Shown here in pieces: positions 19,092-27,939 of a stretch of 64,000 bases of DNA. Within the stretch, counting starts at the first letter, position 1. Each line of letters opens with the position of its first letter. The translations under genes and the position numbers were made by a program. Location: positions 186,001 through 250,000 of the forward strand of contig CANGLW010000001.1 of NCBI GenBank assembly GCA_947454955.1, read 5' to 3'. The notes under the pieces were generated by a model that saw only the letters and a list, made by a program, of their open reading frames with translations, was not told the DNA's origin and ran no database searches. The stretch is from Comamonadaceae bacterium. GTDB taxonomy: Bacteria > Pseudomonadota > Gammaproteobacteria > Burkholderiales > Burkholderiaceae_C.

Positions 19092-19727
19092 ATGTCTTTG
19101 CTCGACAAACTCAACTGGCGTTATGCCACAAAAAAGATGGACCCCGCCCGCGCTGTGCCGCAGGACAAGGTGGACCGCATCCTGGAAGCCACCCGTTTGG
19201 CACCCTCATCAAGCGGCTTGCAGCCTTATGAAATTATCTTGGTGACCAACCCCGAGGTGCGTGCCCGCATCCGTGCCGCGGCGCACGACCAGGCCCAGAT
19301 CACCGAAGGCTCGCACCTCTTGGTGTTTGCCGCTTGGGACGACTACACCGCCGAGCGCATCAACCACATGTACGACTACGCGATTGAACAGCGCCAGTTC
19401 AAAAGCGAGGGTGGCGAAAACTACCGTCAGATGCTGCTGAAAAACTACCCACCCCGCGGCCCCGAGGTGAACCACCAGCACGCGGCACGTCAGGCCTACA
19501 TCGGTTTGTCAGCCGCCATGATTGCCGCTGCCTTTGAAGAGGTGGACTGCACGCCCATGGAAGGCTTCAACCCACCCGCGGTGGACGAGATTTTGAACCT
19601 CAAGGCACGCGGTTTGCGCAGCGTGGCTTTGCTGCCCCTGGGCTACCGTCAGGCCGATGCCGACTGGTTGGTGAACCTGAAAAAAGTGCGCCGCCCTCGC
19701 GCGGATTTTGTCACTGAAGTGAAGTGA
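19092..19727 (+). CDS. NAD(P)H-dependent oxidoreductase, nitroreductase family
   Basis: A 211 aa FMN-dependent reductase of the nitroreductase fold. The N terminus WRYATKKMDPARAVPQDKV and ATRLAPSSSGLQPYEII form the FMN phosphate-binding region. The C-terminal LKARGLRSVALLPLGYRQAD is the second FMN/active-site segment. It resembles NfsB/YdgI-like enzymes acting on nitroaromatics, quinones or flavin. The start has AAGGA 7 bases upstream. Its 3' end overlaps the convergent acyl-CoA dehydrogenase gene by 17 bases. The natural substrate is unknown. Confidence 0.93.
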   Translation: MSLLDKLNWRYATKKMDPARAVPQDKVDRILEATRLAPSSSGLQPYEIILVTNPEVRARIRAAAHDQAQITEGSHLLVFAAWDDYTAERINHMYDYAIEQRQFKSEGGENYRQMLLKNYPPRGPEVNHQHAARQAYIGLSAAMIAAAFEEVDCTPMEGFNPPAVDEILNLKARGLRSVALLPLGYRQADADWLVNLKKVRRPRADFVTEVK

Positions 19728-21423
19728 GGCTTGCCGCTGCGCATTGTTGAGAAACGATCGCGCAGCGCATGTCGAACTCGGGCAACACCCAGGCCTTCAA
19801 AGCCTGGTGAGGGGCCAGCCAGCGCGCTTCAAACTCAGGCGTGCTGGCATCCAAGCGGGCCATGATGCGCAGCCACGCCCAATCCAACAAGACCAAGCCC
19901 ACCGCGCGCAGCACATCATCGGCCACGCGGTAAGGCGCAGCTGCATCCTGGGCTTGTAAAACCTCTTGGATGAGTGCACGCAGACGCTCGATGCGCTGCA
20001 AGCAAGCGGTGCTGTTGGGCAGTTGCGTGAGTTCCGCCTCAAGACCCTCCAGCAAGGCCAACAAACCTTGCCCACCATCGGGCAGCACTTTGCGGATCAG
20101 CAGATCGATGGCCTGGATCTCGTTGGTGCCTTCGTAAATCATGGCCACGCGGGCATCGCGAACAATTTGCTCCACACCCCACTCACGCACATAACCGTGA
20201 CCGCCAAATACCTGCAGGCAATCACTGCCGCCATGGAAAGCCTGGTGGGTGAAGATGGACTTCATGATGGGCGTGACCAGGGCACACCAGCGCTGGGCAC
20301 GGGCTTGCGCGTCAGCTGAACCATGTTTGATCACATCCAGCTCGATCGCAGTTTGGTAGGCCAGCACACGTCCACCATCCACCCAAGCGCGCTGGGTGTC
20401 GAGCATGCGCTTCACAGCAGGGTGCGCAATGATCAGATCAGGCCCGCCGCTTGAACCTGGGGCGCGCATTTGGCGGCGCTCATGTGCGTAGGCATGGGCT
20501 TTTTGCCAAGCCGCATCCAACAAGCCCACGCCCTGCAGGGCCACATGCAGACGTGCAGAGTTCATCATCAAGAACATGGCGTTCAAACCCTTGCCGGGCT
20601 CACCCACCATCCAGCCCCTCGCCTCGTCAAAACGCATCACACACGTGGGGCTGCCATGCAGGCCCATTTTTTCTTCGATGCGTTCGCAATGCACCGCGCT
20701 GCGCGTGCCATCGGGGTAAAACTTCGGAATCAAAAACAGCGACAGACCTTTGGGGCCGGGTGGTGCATCAGGCAAGCGCGCCAGGACCAGGTGCACGATG
20801 TTGTCGGTCAAATCATGCTCGCCGCTGGAAATGAAAATCTTGGTGCCGCTCACCAGGTAAGCGCCATCGGGCTGGGGCACAGCCTTGGTACGCGCCAGGC
20901 CCAAGTCACTGCCCGCGTGTGGCTCGGTCAGGCACATGGTGGCTAACCATTCACCGGTGGCCACCTTGGGCAAATAAGCTTCTTTGAGTGCTTCGCTGGC
21001 ATGGTGCTTGATGCACTCGTACGCGCCATGCAAGATGCCCGGGGCCATGGTCCAGCCATGGTTGGCGGCACTGAGCATTTCGTAAAGCACTTGTTCCAGC
21101 ACCGCAGGCAAGCCCTGCCCACCATCTTCTGTGGCGGCTGAGAGCGAAGGCCATCCGGCTTGCCAAAACGCCTGGTAAGCGTCTTTGAAACCCGGGGGCA
21201 TGGTCACCGTGCCTTGGTGCCATTGCGCGCCCACTTCATCGCCTTGGCGGTTCAAGGGCGCGACCACCTCACCCACAAATTTACCCGCCTCTTCCACCAC
21301 CTGATTCACCAAATCGGCATCGACCTGTGCATAAGGCGAAAGGGACTGCAACTGAGATGGCGCCTGCAAGACCTGCTGCAAAATCAGGAGCATGTCTTGG
21401 CTAGGAGGCTGGTAGTGGTTCAT
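19711..21423 (-). CDS. Acyl-CoA dehydrogenase, large DmdC-like type
   Basis: FAD-dependent acyl-CoA dehydrogenase of 570 aa, the long form seen in 3-methylmercaptopropionyl-CoA dehydrogenase-like proteins. FAD/substrate segments include ATMCLTEPHAGSDLGLARTK and the region after VSGTKIFISSGEHD. The catalytic Glu is expected in the YEGTNEIQAIDLL motif around residues 424-436. A C-terminal extra domain (about 450-570) is characteristic of this type. ATG 21423 is chosen because the family begins MNHYQPP-; a longer in-frame start would overlap the thioesterase gene. It is the last gene of the crotonase-feruloyl-CoA synthase-thioesterase operon. DMSP metabolism is possible, but a phenylpropanoid or other acyl-CoA role fits the neighbours better. 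Confidence 0.92.
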   Translation of the reverse strand: MNHYQPPSQDMLLILQQVLQAPSQLQSLSPYAQVDADLVNQVVEEAGKFVGEVVAPLNRQGDEVGAQWHQGTVTMPPGFKDAYQAFWQAGWPSLSAATEDGGQGLPAVLEQVLYEMLSAANHGWTMAPGILHGAYECIKHHASEALKEAYLPKVATGEWLATMCLTEPHAGSDLGLARTKAVPQPDGAYLVSGTKIFISSGEHDLTDNIVHLVLARLPDAPPGPKGLSLFLIPKFYPDGTRSAVHCERIEEKMGLHGSPTCVMRFDEARGWMVGEPGKGLNAMFLMMNSARLHVALQGVGLLDAAWQKAHAYAHERRQMRAPGSSGGPDLIIAHPAVKRMLDTQRAWVDGGRVLAYQTAIELDVIKHGSADAQARAQRWCALVTPIMKSIFTHQAFHGGSDCLQVFGGHGYVREWGVEQIVRDARVAMIYEGTNEIQAIDLLIRKVLPDGGQGLLALLEGLEAELTQLPNSTACLQRIERLRALIQEVLQAQDAAAPYRVADDVLRAVGLVLLDWAWLRIMARLDASTPEFEARWLAPHQALKAWVLPEFDMRCAIVSQQCAAASLTSLQ

Positions 21424-21427
21424 GGCT

Positions 21428-21847
21428 TTAGCTGCACAAGGCTTTGATATCGGCAGGCACAGGAATGGCTTTGATGCGGTCCGGATCGTCCGGGTGGCGG
21501 ATGCAAAACGCACGGGTTTCCATGCCCTCGCAAAGCACAGTATCACCACGCATCACCACATGCTTTTGCATGAAAACTTTGTCGCGCCACTCAGCCACGC
21601 TGGTGTGAACCTGCAGGGTTTCGCTGTAGGTGGCTGGGCGCATGAACTTGGTGTGGATTTCCAGCAAAGGTGTGCCGATGATGCCGGTGGTTTTGACCAG
21701 CTCACGCCAAGGTGGCACGCCGCACTTCACAAAAAAATTCAAAGACGAAGCGTCCATCCACTTCGAGAAATTCGGGAAGAACACAATGCCGGCGGGATCG
21801 CAGTCGCCGAACATCACATCCACCTCGTACACAACGGTTTTGGTCAT
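21428..21847 (-). CDS. Acyl-CoA thioesterase, 4-hydroxybenzoyl-CoA thioesterase family
   Basis: A 139 aa hotdog-fold thioesterase. The signature VMFGDCDPAGIVFFPNF near residues 11-27 contains the catalytic Asp of the 4HBT class (D-x-D/AGIVFFPNF). The rest follows the single hotdog pattern with PLLEIHTKFMRPATYSETL. Its start overlaps the feruloyl-CoA synthase stop by 4 bases (ATGA arrangement), and the acyl-CoA dehydrogenase starts 4 bases after its stop. It presumably releases an aromatic or acyl acid from CoA in the same pathway. Substrate specificity is not determinable here. Confidence 0.93.
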   Translation of the reverse strand: MTKTVVYEVDVMFGDCDPAGIVFFPNFSKWMDASSLNFFVKCGVPPWRELVKTTGIIGTPLLEIHTKFMRPATYSETLQVHTSVAEWRDKVFMQKHVVMRGDTVLCEGMETRAFCIRHPDDPDRIKAIPVPADIKALCS

Positions 21848-23697
21848 AGGGCTTGTGGTTTGAGGGTGTGGGGCAAATTGTCGTTGTGCAGCGCTTCAAC
21901 CAAGGCTGCGCGGTGCGACAAGACCGCACGTTGGTTGATGGAGCCTTTGTCGGTGATCTCGCCCTTGTCGATGGTGGGCGGCTCGGCCAGCAGGCACAAG
22001 CGCGCCACACGGTTGGCGCTGCCCGTGGCCGAGAGCGCCAATTCATTGAGCACCTTTTGAAAATGCGCCAGCACTGCGGGGGCTTGCAAGACCTCGGCCA
22101 AGCTGGCCTGCGCGCCCAAGCCACTGAGTTGGCGCACCGCGGCGGTGGGGAAGACCATGGCGCCCACTTCTTTCATGTTCAAGCCGGTGATGACCGCGTC
22201 TTGGATGTAAGGCGCACCGGCAGCGATGATCTTGCCGCGCAGCGGCCCCACACTCACGAACGTGCCGGTAGACAGTTTGAAATCTTCGGCAATGCGACCG
22301 TCAAATTTCAAGCCCAGGTGCAAGTTGTTGTCGTCAATCCACTTGACCGCATCGCCGGTGCAGAAAAAGCCTTCGTCATCAAACGCTTCTTCGGTTTCTT
22401 TGGGCGCGCGCCAGTAACCGGGCGTGATGTTGGGGCCTCGGTAACGCACCTCGGTTTTGTCACCCATGTCCACCAGCTTGAGCTCAAGACCTGGTGTGGG
22501 CACGCCCAGATCGCCAGCACGCACATGCGGGTTGGTCACAAAAATACCAAACGGGCCGGACTCGGTCATGCCCAGACCGGTGGTCATCACAATGCGCTCG
22601 CCCACTTCGCGCTCTTGCGATTCGTACAAACTGTCCCACACCGGCTGAGCCAGGGCCGCACCGGCGTAGAAAAACATCTGCACTTTGGAGAGCAGGTTTT
22701 TGCGCAACTGGTCATCGGTTTTCATGGCCTGGGCAATGGCCTCAAAACCGGTGGGCACGTTGAAGTAAACCGTGGGAGCCACCTCGCGCAGGTTACGCAA
22801 GGTCTCGTGCATCAAGGCTGGCGTGGGTTTGCCGTCATCGATGTAGAGCGTGCCGCCATGGAACATCACCATGCCCAGGTTGTGGTTGCCACCGAAGGTG
22901 TGGTTCCAGGGCAGCCAATCCACCAGCACCAAAGGTTGTTCGGCCAGCACCGGCATAGATAAAGCCATTTGCTGCTGGTTGGCACACCACAAACGCTGGG
23001 TGTTGATGACCGCCTTGGGCATCTTGGTCGAGCCACTGGTGAACAAGAATTTGGCAATCGAGTCCGGGCCGGTGGCGGCCATCGCGGCGTCCACCGCAGC
23101 CGTAGCGCTTGTCTTGCACAGGGCCTCGAATGTGGTCACAGCTCGACCATCCACATCACCCTCGATCATCACCACCTCAACCTCGTCGCTGACGGCGGCG
23201 TTGATGGCTTTGGCGTAGCGCGCATCCGCGGCCATCACCAAACCTGGGGTGACGGTTTTGATCACATGCTTGAGCTTGTCAAAGTCTTGGCTGACCAGAG
23301 AATACGGTGGCGAGGCGGGCACAAAAGGCACGCCTGCGATCAGGCAGCCCAGGGCCATCAGGCCGTGCTCAAGGCTGTTCTCGCTCAAGATCACCACTGG
23401 TCGCTCTTGGTTCAGGCCACGGTCGATCAAGCCCTGTGCGATGTTGCGCGCTTTGTCCCAGGCTTGGGCATAGGTCACATGCACCCAATCGCCCAAGCTG
23501 CCGTCTGCGGTTTTTTGACGGCGTGCCAGGAAGGTGCGCTCGGGCGCTTGCTGCACCCAATGCGCAAAGCGGTCGGTCAAGCGTTGGGGGAAGTCTTGCA
23601 GCGACTGGTCGGCGCGCACATACCTTGTGCCAGGTGCGCCTTCACGCACCTCCACGCGGGTGACGCCGAACTTGAGTGGGCGAAATTGAACGGTCAT
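21844..23697 (-). CDS. fcs: Feruloyl-CoA synthase
   Basis: ATP-dependent ligase activating ferulate or related hydroxycinnamates to the CoA thioester. The 617 aa protein is an ANL-superfamily enzyme. The P-loop-like AMP-binding motif is KFLFTSGSTKMPKAV (about 216-230), and the later motif is FDGRIAEDFKLSTG (about residue 465). The N terminus FRPLKFGVTRVEVREGAPGT is typical of Burkholderiales Fcs proteins. ATG 23697 is used; a longer frame reaches into the crotonase gene. It is flanked by a crotonase upstream and a 4HBT thioesterase downstream, consistent with a CoA-dependent side-chain-shortening route. Other aryl acids are possible substrates. Confidence 0.87.
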   Translation of the reverse strand: MTVQFRPLKFGVTRVEVREGAPGTRYVRADQSLQDFPQRLTDRFAHWVQQAPERTFLARRQKTADGSLGDWVHVTYAQAWDKARNIAQGLIDRGLNQERPVVILSENSLEHGLMALGCLIAGVPFVPASPPYSLVSQDFDKLKHVIKTVTPGLVMAADARYAKAINAAVSDEVEVVMIEGDVDGRAVTTFEALCKTSATAAVDAAMAATGPDSIAKFLFTSGSTKMPKAVINTQRLWCANQQQMALSMPVLAEQPLVLVDWLPWNHTFGGNHNLGMVMFHGGTLYIDDGKPTPALMHETLRNLREVAPTVYFNVPTGFEAIAQAMKTDDQLRKNLLSKVQMFFYAGAALAQPVWDSLYESQEREVGERIVMTTGLGMTESGPFGIFVTNPHVRAGDLGVPTPGLELKLVDMGDKTEVRYRGPNITPGYWRAPKETEEAFDDEGFFCTGDAVKWIDDNNLHLGLKFDGRIAEDFKLSTGTFVSVGPLRGKIIAAGAPYIQDAVITGLNMKEVGAMVFPTAAVRQLSGLGAQASLAEVLQAPAVLAHFQKVLNELALSATGSANRVARLCLLAEPPTIDKGEITDKGSINQRAVLSHRAALVEALHNDNLPHTLKPQAL

Positions 23698-23710
23698 GGC
23701 ACTGTCCTGT

Positions 23711-24517
23711 TCAGCTCTTTTGCACTTTGGCGGCTTTGCCTTCGAGGAAGGCACGCACACGGGCTTTGGCCTCGGGCGCAGACTGCGCAATGGACGCGAT
23801 CAGCGCCTCGGTGAAGAAGCCATGGTCAGCCGGTTGCTCGGCAATGCGCGGCAAGGCGTGCATGAGGGCGAAGTTGGTCAAGGGCGCATTGGTGGCGATG
23901 CGCGTGGCCAATTCCAAAGCCTTGGCCAAGGCTTGGCCTGGCGGCACCAGGTATTGCGACAGGCCCACACGTTCGCCGTCTTGGGCGTTGTACACGCGCC
24001 CAGTGAGCATCATGTCGGTCATGCGTGCCGCACCAATCAGCTTGGGCACACGCACCGAGCCACCACCACCCACAAAAATACCGCGCGTGCCTTCAGGCAG
24101 GGCGTAAAAAGTGCTCTCATCGGCCACGCGGATGTGGCAGGCTGAGGCCAACTCCAGGCCCCCACCCACCACCGCACCATGCAAGGCCGCCACCACCGGC
24201 ACACGGCCTTGCTCCACCGCGTTCAAGGCCACATGCCAGCTGCGTGAATGGTGCACGCCAGCGCCGGCATCGCGCTCTTGCAGTTCCGACAAATCCAGGC
24301 CTGCACAGAAGTGGTCGCCTTCGCCGTGAATCACCGCAGCGCCAGCCTCGGGTGGCAGGTTTTGGAACACATCACGCAAGGCCTCGACCAAACCGTCGTT
24401 CAGCGCATTGCGTTTGGCGGGGCGGCACAGGCGCACCACGGCCACTTGGCCTTGCATTTCCAGGGACACACCTTGGGTCAAAGCGCGGGCAAGAATGGGG
24501 TTGTTCATAGGGGTCAT
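23711..24517 (-). CDS. Crotonase / enoyl-CoA hydratase family protein
   Basis: A 268 aa crotonase-fold enzyme, probably hydrating (and possibly cleaving) the acyl-CoA made by the next gene product. The oxyanion-hole segments are HFCAGLDLSEL and HGAVVGGGLELASACHIRVA. The usual catalytic Glu positions appear at GGGLELA and LPEGTRGIF. The start could be ATG 24517 or ATG 24508; neither has a clear SD, and the leader would be very short if the nearby AT-rich palindrome is the promoter. First gene of the four-gene minus-strand operon. A feruloyl-CoA hydratase/lyase role is plausible but not proven. Confidence 0.9.
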   Translation of the reverse strand: MTPMNNPILARALTQGVSLEMQGQVAVVRLCRPAKRNALNDGLVEALRDVFQNLPPEAGAAVIHGEGDHFCAGLDLSELQERDAGAGVHHSRSWHVALNAVEQGRVPVVAALHGAVVGGGLELASACHIRVADESTFYALPEGTRGIFVGGGGSVRVPKLIGAARMTDMMLTGRVYNAQDGERVGLSQYLVPPGQALAKALELATRIATNAPLTNFALMHALPRIAEQPADHGFFTEALIASIAQSAPEAKARVRAFLEGKAAKVQKS

Positions 24518-24519
24518 TC

Positions 24520-24536
24520 AGTTATATTCAATAACT
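24520..24536. promoter_or_regulatory. Perfect AT-rich palindrome, candidate operator of the fcs operon
   Basis: AGTTAT (24520-24525), a 5-base spacer ATTCA and ATAACT (24531-24536) form a perfect inverted repeat 3 bases upstream of the longest crotonase start. On the minus strand a TATAGT element (24539-24534) overlaps one arm and could be the -10. The layout suits a MarR- or GntR-type repressor. No regulator gene lies next to it, so the binding protein is unknown. Confidence 0.5.
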
Positions 24537-24684
24537 ATATTTTCTGCAGTTTCACGCTTTTTGCCCTTCAGTGTTAACCCTAGGAGGGGGTCAGAACCTC
24601 ACTTGGACAAAGGCCTCGAAAAATCTATCATGTCGCTGCGGGGTGGCTCGAATAATCGAGCTTTCCCCCTGACTGAACCCAGAC

Positions 24685-26253
24685 ATGCCAACCCCAACCA
24701 CCACACTGCGCAGCTGCATGGGGTTTGGGCATGTGCCACACAGACCCGTACCTGCGTGGCTCAACCCCGTGCCGCAGGCTTGGGGGCATGTTCATGACGC
24801 TGCGCTGGTGGCTGAGCTTGATCGCCGCATCGTGGCTTGGATGCAATGCCCGGTGGATGTGGAAAACACGCCGACTGGGCGGCGTTTGCAAGTCATGGGC
24901 GGCTTCATGTATGACCTAGCTGTGAGCGGAGACATCAGCTGCTACCGATGGGTGCTTGACGACGCAGGCCAAGAACAGCTCGAGCCTTGCAAGGCCAGCA
25001 CGGTGGTGGCTGAAGGCGGGCCGTTTGAAAGCCGCTGGACCTTGCCGCTGGCCCAAGGGCTGCGCAGGGTGCTCAGTCTGCGTCACCCCCACCATGCCCT
25101 GGATGTGCGGCACTACACCGATTGGCTCTTGGCTGAGATGGTGGCGCATTACTGGACCGATGCAGCAGCCCAGCGTGTGCGGGCCATCGTGAAAGAGACC
25201 TTGAACCTCAACCACGTGGTCATGCACCATGTGCGCAGCATGCTTGCGGCCAGCACGGGCCGATCAGCGCGCATGGCCGACTACAACCGCGCATTGCCGC
25301 GCGAAGTAGAAGATGCGCGCATGTTCAAAGAAGCCCCGCAGCTGCTGACCCTGTATGGCCTGATTGAGGTGGATTTGCCCAGCGAAGGTGCGCGCCCGGC
25401 GGCCATGAAAGCGTATTTGCAAGACAACGGCATACGCCCTGCCACTTGGCGACTTTTGCACCAGCATGGCACCCAGTGGATGCAAGCCTTCATGGGCTAT
25501 TTTGAAGACAGCACCTCGGGCCCCCAACGCGCCATCAACCTGGTCCACCTGCTGCAAGTGTTTGGGTTTCAACACAGCCTGAACCTGGACTTGATGCACA
25601 GCCTGATGCGCTTGCGCGAGAACCCCAACAGCCCCGTGCGCAGTGCCGAGATATGGGACGAACACAGCACCCTGGGACGACTCATCCGCAGGCTGGGCTT
25701 GTTGTATGAACAAGGTGCCAACGCAGACCGCCAACTGATGTGCGACAAGCTCTACCACCTGGTTCATTGGGCACACCAGCAACAACCCGCGGGTGATTGG
25801 CTCAGCCGCTGCACAGTGAGCGGCTTGATGCGCCATGTGGTGGACGACCAGAAGCTCGCCCAAGCCACGCTGGCGCATGGGCAACGTTGGCTCATTCCCG
25901 TGAGCATCGCCTGGCCTGACGAGAAATTTGAACTGGTGTTTTTAAGCTCAGCATTGGACATCTGGAAAGAAGGCCAAACCATGCAGCACTGCGCGGCCAA
26001 CTACATCGATGCGTGTTCAAGCGGCCAGGAAATCATGGCCTCCATCCGACCCAGGGCAGGCGGCAAGGCGCTGGCCACCGCCAGTTTTGAGTTGACCGAC
26101 GAGCAGGTCAAGTTGGTGCGCATGAGTGGCTTTGCCAACAGCGCGGCCAGCCCTGAACTGACCGCCATGGCGCAAGACGTGGCCAGTGCCTTGACGCAAG
26201 CCTGGCAACACCAAGCCATTTGGGCGCCGATCACGCAGGCGACTCCAACTTAG
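24685..26253 (+). CDS. Orphan PcfJ-like protein
   Basis: A 522 aa cytoplasmic protein of unknown function. The C-terminal third (about residues 420-505) reads LSSALDIWKEGQTMQHCAAN, then SGQEIMASIRP, TASFELT and later RMSGFANSAAS. This EG..M.HC..NY pattern followed by a T.E-type strand and a late N is what I recognise from PcfJ domains, first named on enterococcal conjugative plasmids. The N-terminal two thirds are helical and not recognised. No conjugation, plasmid or phage genes are nearby, so a transfer role is unlikely. The start is uncertain; an ATG at 24685 without strong SD is used. It is divergent from the fcs operon, with 167 bases between. Confidence 0.72.
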   Translation: MPTPTTTLRSCMGFGHVPHRPVPAWLNPVPQAWGHVHDAALVAELDRRIVAWMQCPVDVENTPTGRRLQVMGGFMYDLAVSGDISCYRWVLDDAGQEQLEPCKASTVVAEGGPFESRWTLPLAQGLRRVLSLRHPHHALDVRHYTDWLLAEMVAHYWTDAAAQRVRAIVKETLNLNHVVMHHVRSMLAASTGRSARMADYNRALPREVEDARMFKEAPQLLTLYGLIEVDLPSEGARPAAMKAYLQDNGIRPATWRLLHQHGTQWMQAFMGYFEDSTSGPQRAINLVHLLQVFGFQHSLNLDLMHSLMRLRENPNSPVRSAEIWDEHSTLGRLIRRLGLLYEQGANADRQLMCDKLYHLVHWAHQQQPAGDWLSRCTVSGLMRHVVDDQKLAQATLAHGQRWLIPVSIAWPDEKFELVFLSSALDIWKEGQTMQHCAANYIDACSSGQEIMASIRPRAGGKALATASFELTDEQVKLVRMSGFANSAASPELTAMAQDVASALTQAWQHQAIWAPITQATPT

Positions 26254-26308
26254 GAACAAAGGCCAAGACTTGGCTTAAGCTGAAGGCTTCACATTGCAGG
26301 AGCCACCC

Positions 26309-27187
26309 ATGCCTTTGAAAGCCCCTGAACTGCGCCGCACCTGGTTGTTTGGCCCTGGCGCGCACCGCCCGACCCACGAAGCCATGGCGCGCAGCGGTGC
26401 CGATGGTTTGATTTTGGATTTGGAAGATTTCACGCCACCTGAATTGCGCCCCCAAGCCCGACGAGATTTGGCCGAGGTGGCCCAGATGTGGCGCGATGCA
26501 GGTGCGCTGGTGTGCATCCGCATCAACCAGCTTGAAACTGAAGGCCCGCAAGACTTGGAAGCCGCCATGCGCGCCGGCGCTGATGTGATTGGCTACCCCA
26601 TGGCCAAAAGTGGTGAACAAATGGCACGGCTCGATGCTGCCATCAGCAACTGGGAACAAGCGCTTCAACGAACACCAGGCAGCACCGAGATCATGCCGGT
26701 GTGCGAAACCGCCCTGGGTGTGGTGGCTGTGCGCGACATGGCTGCTGACAGTGCGCGTGTGCGCAGTGCCTTGCTAGGCGCTGAAGACCTGGCCAATGAC
26801 CTGTGTGCCGAGCGTGAACCCGATGCGGTGGAACTCGACTATGCGCGCCGCCGCTTTGTGTTGGAGTGCCGCGCCGCTGGCATAGAGCCGATCGATGCGC
26901 CCTTCACCTACGGCGATGTGCAAGGCGCGGTGAACGAGGGCGTGTATGCGCGCCGCCTGGGCTACCGCAGCAAGTCACTGGTGCGCCCTGAACACACCCA
27001 AGCCCTCAATGAGGTGTTCACACCGTCAGCACAAGCCCTGGCGCGTGCGCAAGGCTTGGTGGCGGCGTTTGATGCGGCAAGAGCCCGCGGCGAAGACCGG
27101 GCTTTGTTTGAAGGGCAATGGGTGGAGGTGCCCACCTACCGCAACGCGCGTCGTTTGATCGAGCGCGCACGGCAACTACACACTTAA
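26309..27187 (+). CDS. CoA ester lyase, HpcH/HpaI aldolase (CitE-like) family
   Basis: A 292 aa TIM-barrel lyase of the citrate lyase beta/malyl-CoA lyase-like family. Typical segments are RTWLFGPGAHRPTHEAMARS at the start, LILDLEDFTPPE with the acidic metal ligands, VCIRINQLETEGPQDLEA, and later VCETALGVV and LGAEDLANDL. GGAG lies 7 bases before ATG 26309, which is preferred over an upstream in-frame ATG at 26294. It may cleave or condense a 3-hydroxyacyl-CoA such as malyl-, citramalyl- or hydroxymethylglutaryl-CoA. The neighbouring acyl-CoA genes are on the opposite strand, so a shared pathway is only suggested. Confidence 0.88.
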   Translation: MPLKAPELRRTWLFGPGAHRPTHEAMARSGADGLILDLEDFTPPELRPQARRDLAEVAQMWRDAGALVCIRINQLETEGPQDLEAAMRAGADVIGYPMAKSGEQMARLDAAISNWEQALQRTPGSTEIMPVCETALGVVAVRDMAADSARVRSALLGAEDLANDLCAEREPDAVELDYARRRFVLECRAAGIEPIDAPFTYGDVQGAVNEGVYARRLGYRSKSLVRPEHTQALNEVFTPSAQALARAQGLVAAFDAARARGEDRALFEGQWVEVPTYRNARRLIERARQLHT

Positions 27188-27216
27188 AGCCCTCAAGCCA
27201 CTCCCAATGCTATGGA

Positions 27217-27789
27217 TTAGCGAGCAACAGACCCAGACAGGGCCTTGTCAACCGCCTTGATCAGGTCAGGACTGGACGGTGTGACCATGCTGGAAAAACT
27301 AGCCACCACCTTGCCATTGCGGTCAATCAGGTACTTGTGAAAATTCCACTTGGGCGAACTGCCACCGGCTTTGCTCAAGGCTGAAAAAAACAGGTGCTGC
27401 TCTGGCCCCACCACCTCGGTTTTGGACAACATGGGGAACTTCACCCCGTAGGTGTTGAAACAAAAGTCAGCAATTTGTTTGGAAGAACCCGGCTCTTGCT
27501 GGCCGAAATTGTTGGACGGAAAACCCAGCACCACCAAGCCACTTTTTTGGTAACGCTGGTAGAGCTTTTCCAGACCTTCGTACTGCGAGGTGAAACCGCA
27601 ATAACTCGCGGTATTGACCACCAGCACCGCTTTGCCCGCGTACTGGCACAGGTTCTGGGGCGCGTCGTCCTGCAAGCGCAAAAACTGGTGGTTCAAAATG
27701 GCCGGGCAAGCCTCAGGTGTGACGGCCTGCGCACCCGCACCGAACAGCACCAAGCACAGCACCCCCAAATATCTCAACACACGCATCAC
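27217..27789 (-). CDS. Exported glutathione peroxidase-like thiol peroxidase
   Basis: A 190 aa thioredoxin-fold peroxidase that reduces hydroperoxides. A signal peptide is visible (residues 1-22, ending GAGAQA), placing it in the periplasm. The active-site motif is VVNTASYCGFTSQYEGLEKL with Cys (C64) rather than selenocysteine, followed by VLGFPSNNFGQQEPG and the KWNFHKYLID segment with the catalytic Trp/Asn. The periplasmic Cys form probably uses thioredoxin-like donors rather than glutathione. Start ambiguity between the two adjacent Met codons is trivial. It converges with the CoA ester lyase gene; no hairpin is visible between them. Confidence 0.93.
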   Translation of the reverse strand: MMRVLRYLGVLCLVLFGAGAQAVTPEACPAILNHQFLRLQDDAPQNLCQYAGKAVLVVNTASYCGFTSQYEGLEKLYQRYQKSGLVVLGFPSNNFGQQEPGSSKQIADFCFNTYGVKFPMLSKTEVVGPEQHLFFSALSKAGGSSPKWNFHKYLIDRNGKVVASFSSMVTPSSPDLIKAVDKALSGSVAR

Positions 27790-27939
27790 AGACTCCCAGA
27801 TTCAAGAACCAAAGCATAGTTCAATCGGCTCATTTCTGTGCGGCTGAGCTTATTTGGTCCGGAGCTTGTGTTCATCGCATAATGAAATTTGAGTTGCCAC
27901 CCTTTCAATCTCAAAGGCAACCTTACCCGAGGAGTTCAC

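Noticed and set aside
21853-22962. Plus-strand open frame of about 370 codons opposite fcs
   Set aside because: Antisense shadow with typical His/Arg/Gln-rich composition. fcs on the minus strand has all ANL motifs.
24685-26253. Conjugative or plasmid-derived region based on the PcfJ-like domain
   Set aside because: No relaxase, type IV secretion, integrase or att-like repeats are visible nearby. Flanking genes are ordinary metabolism.
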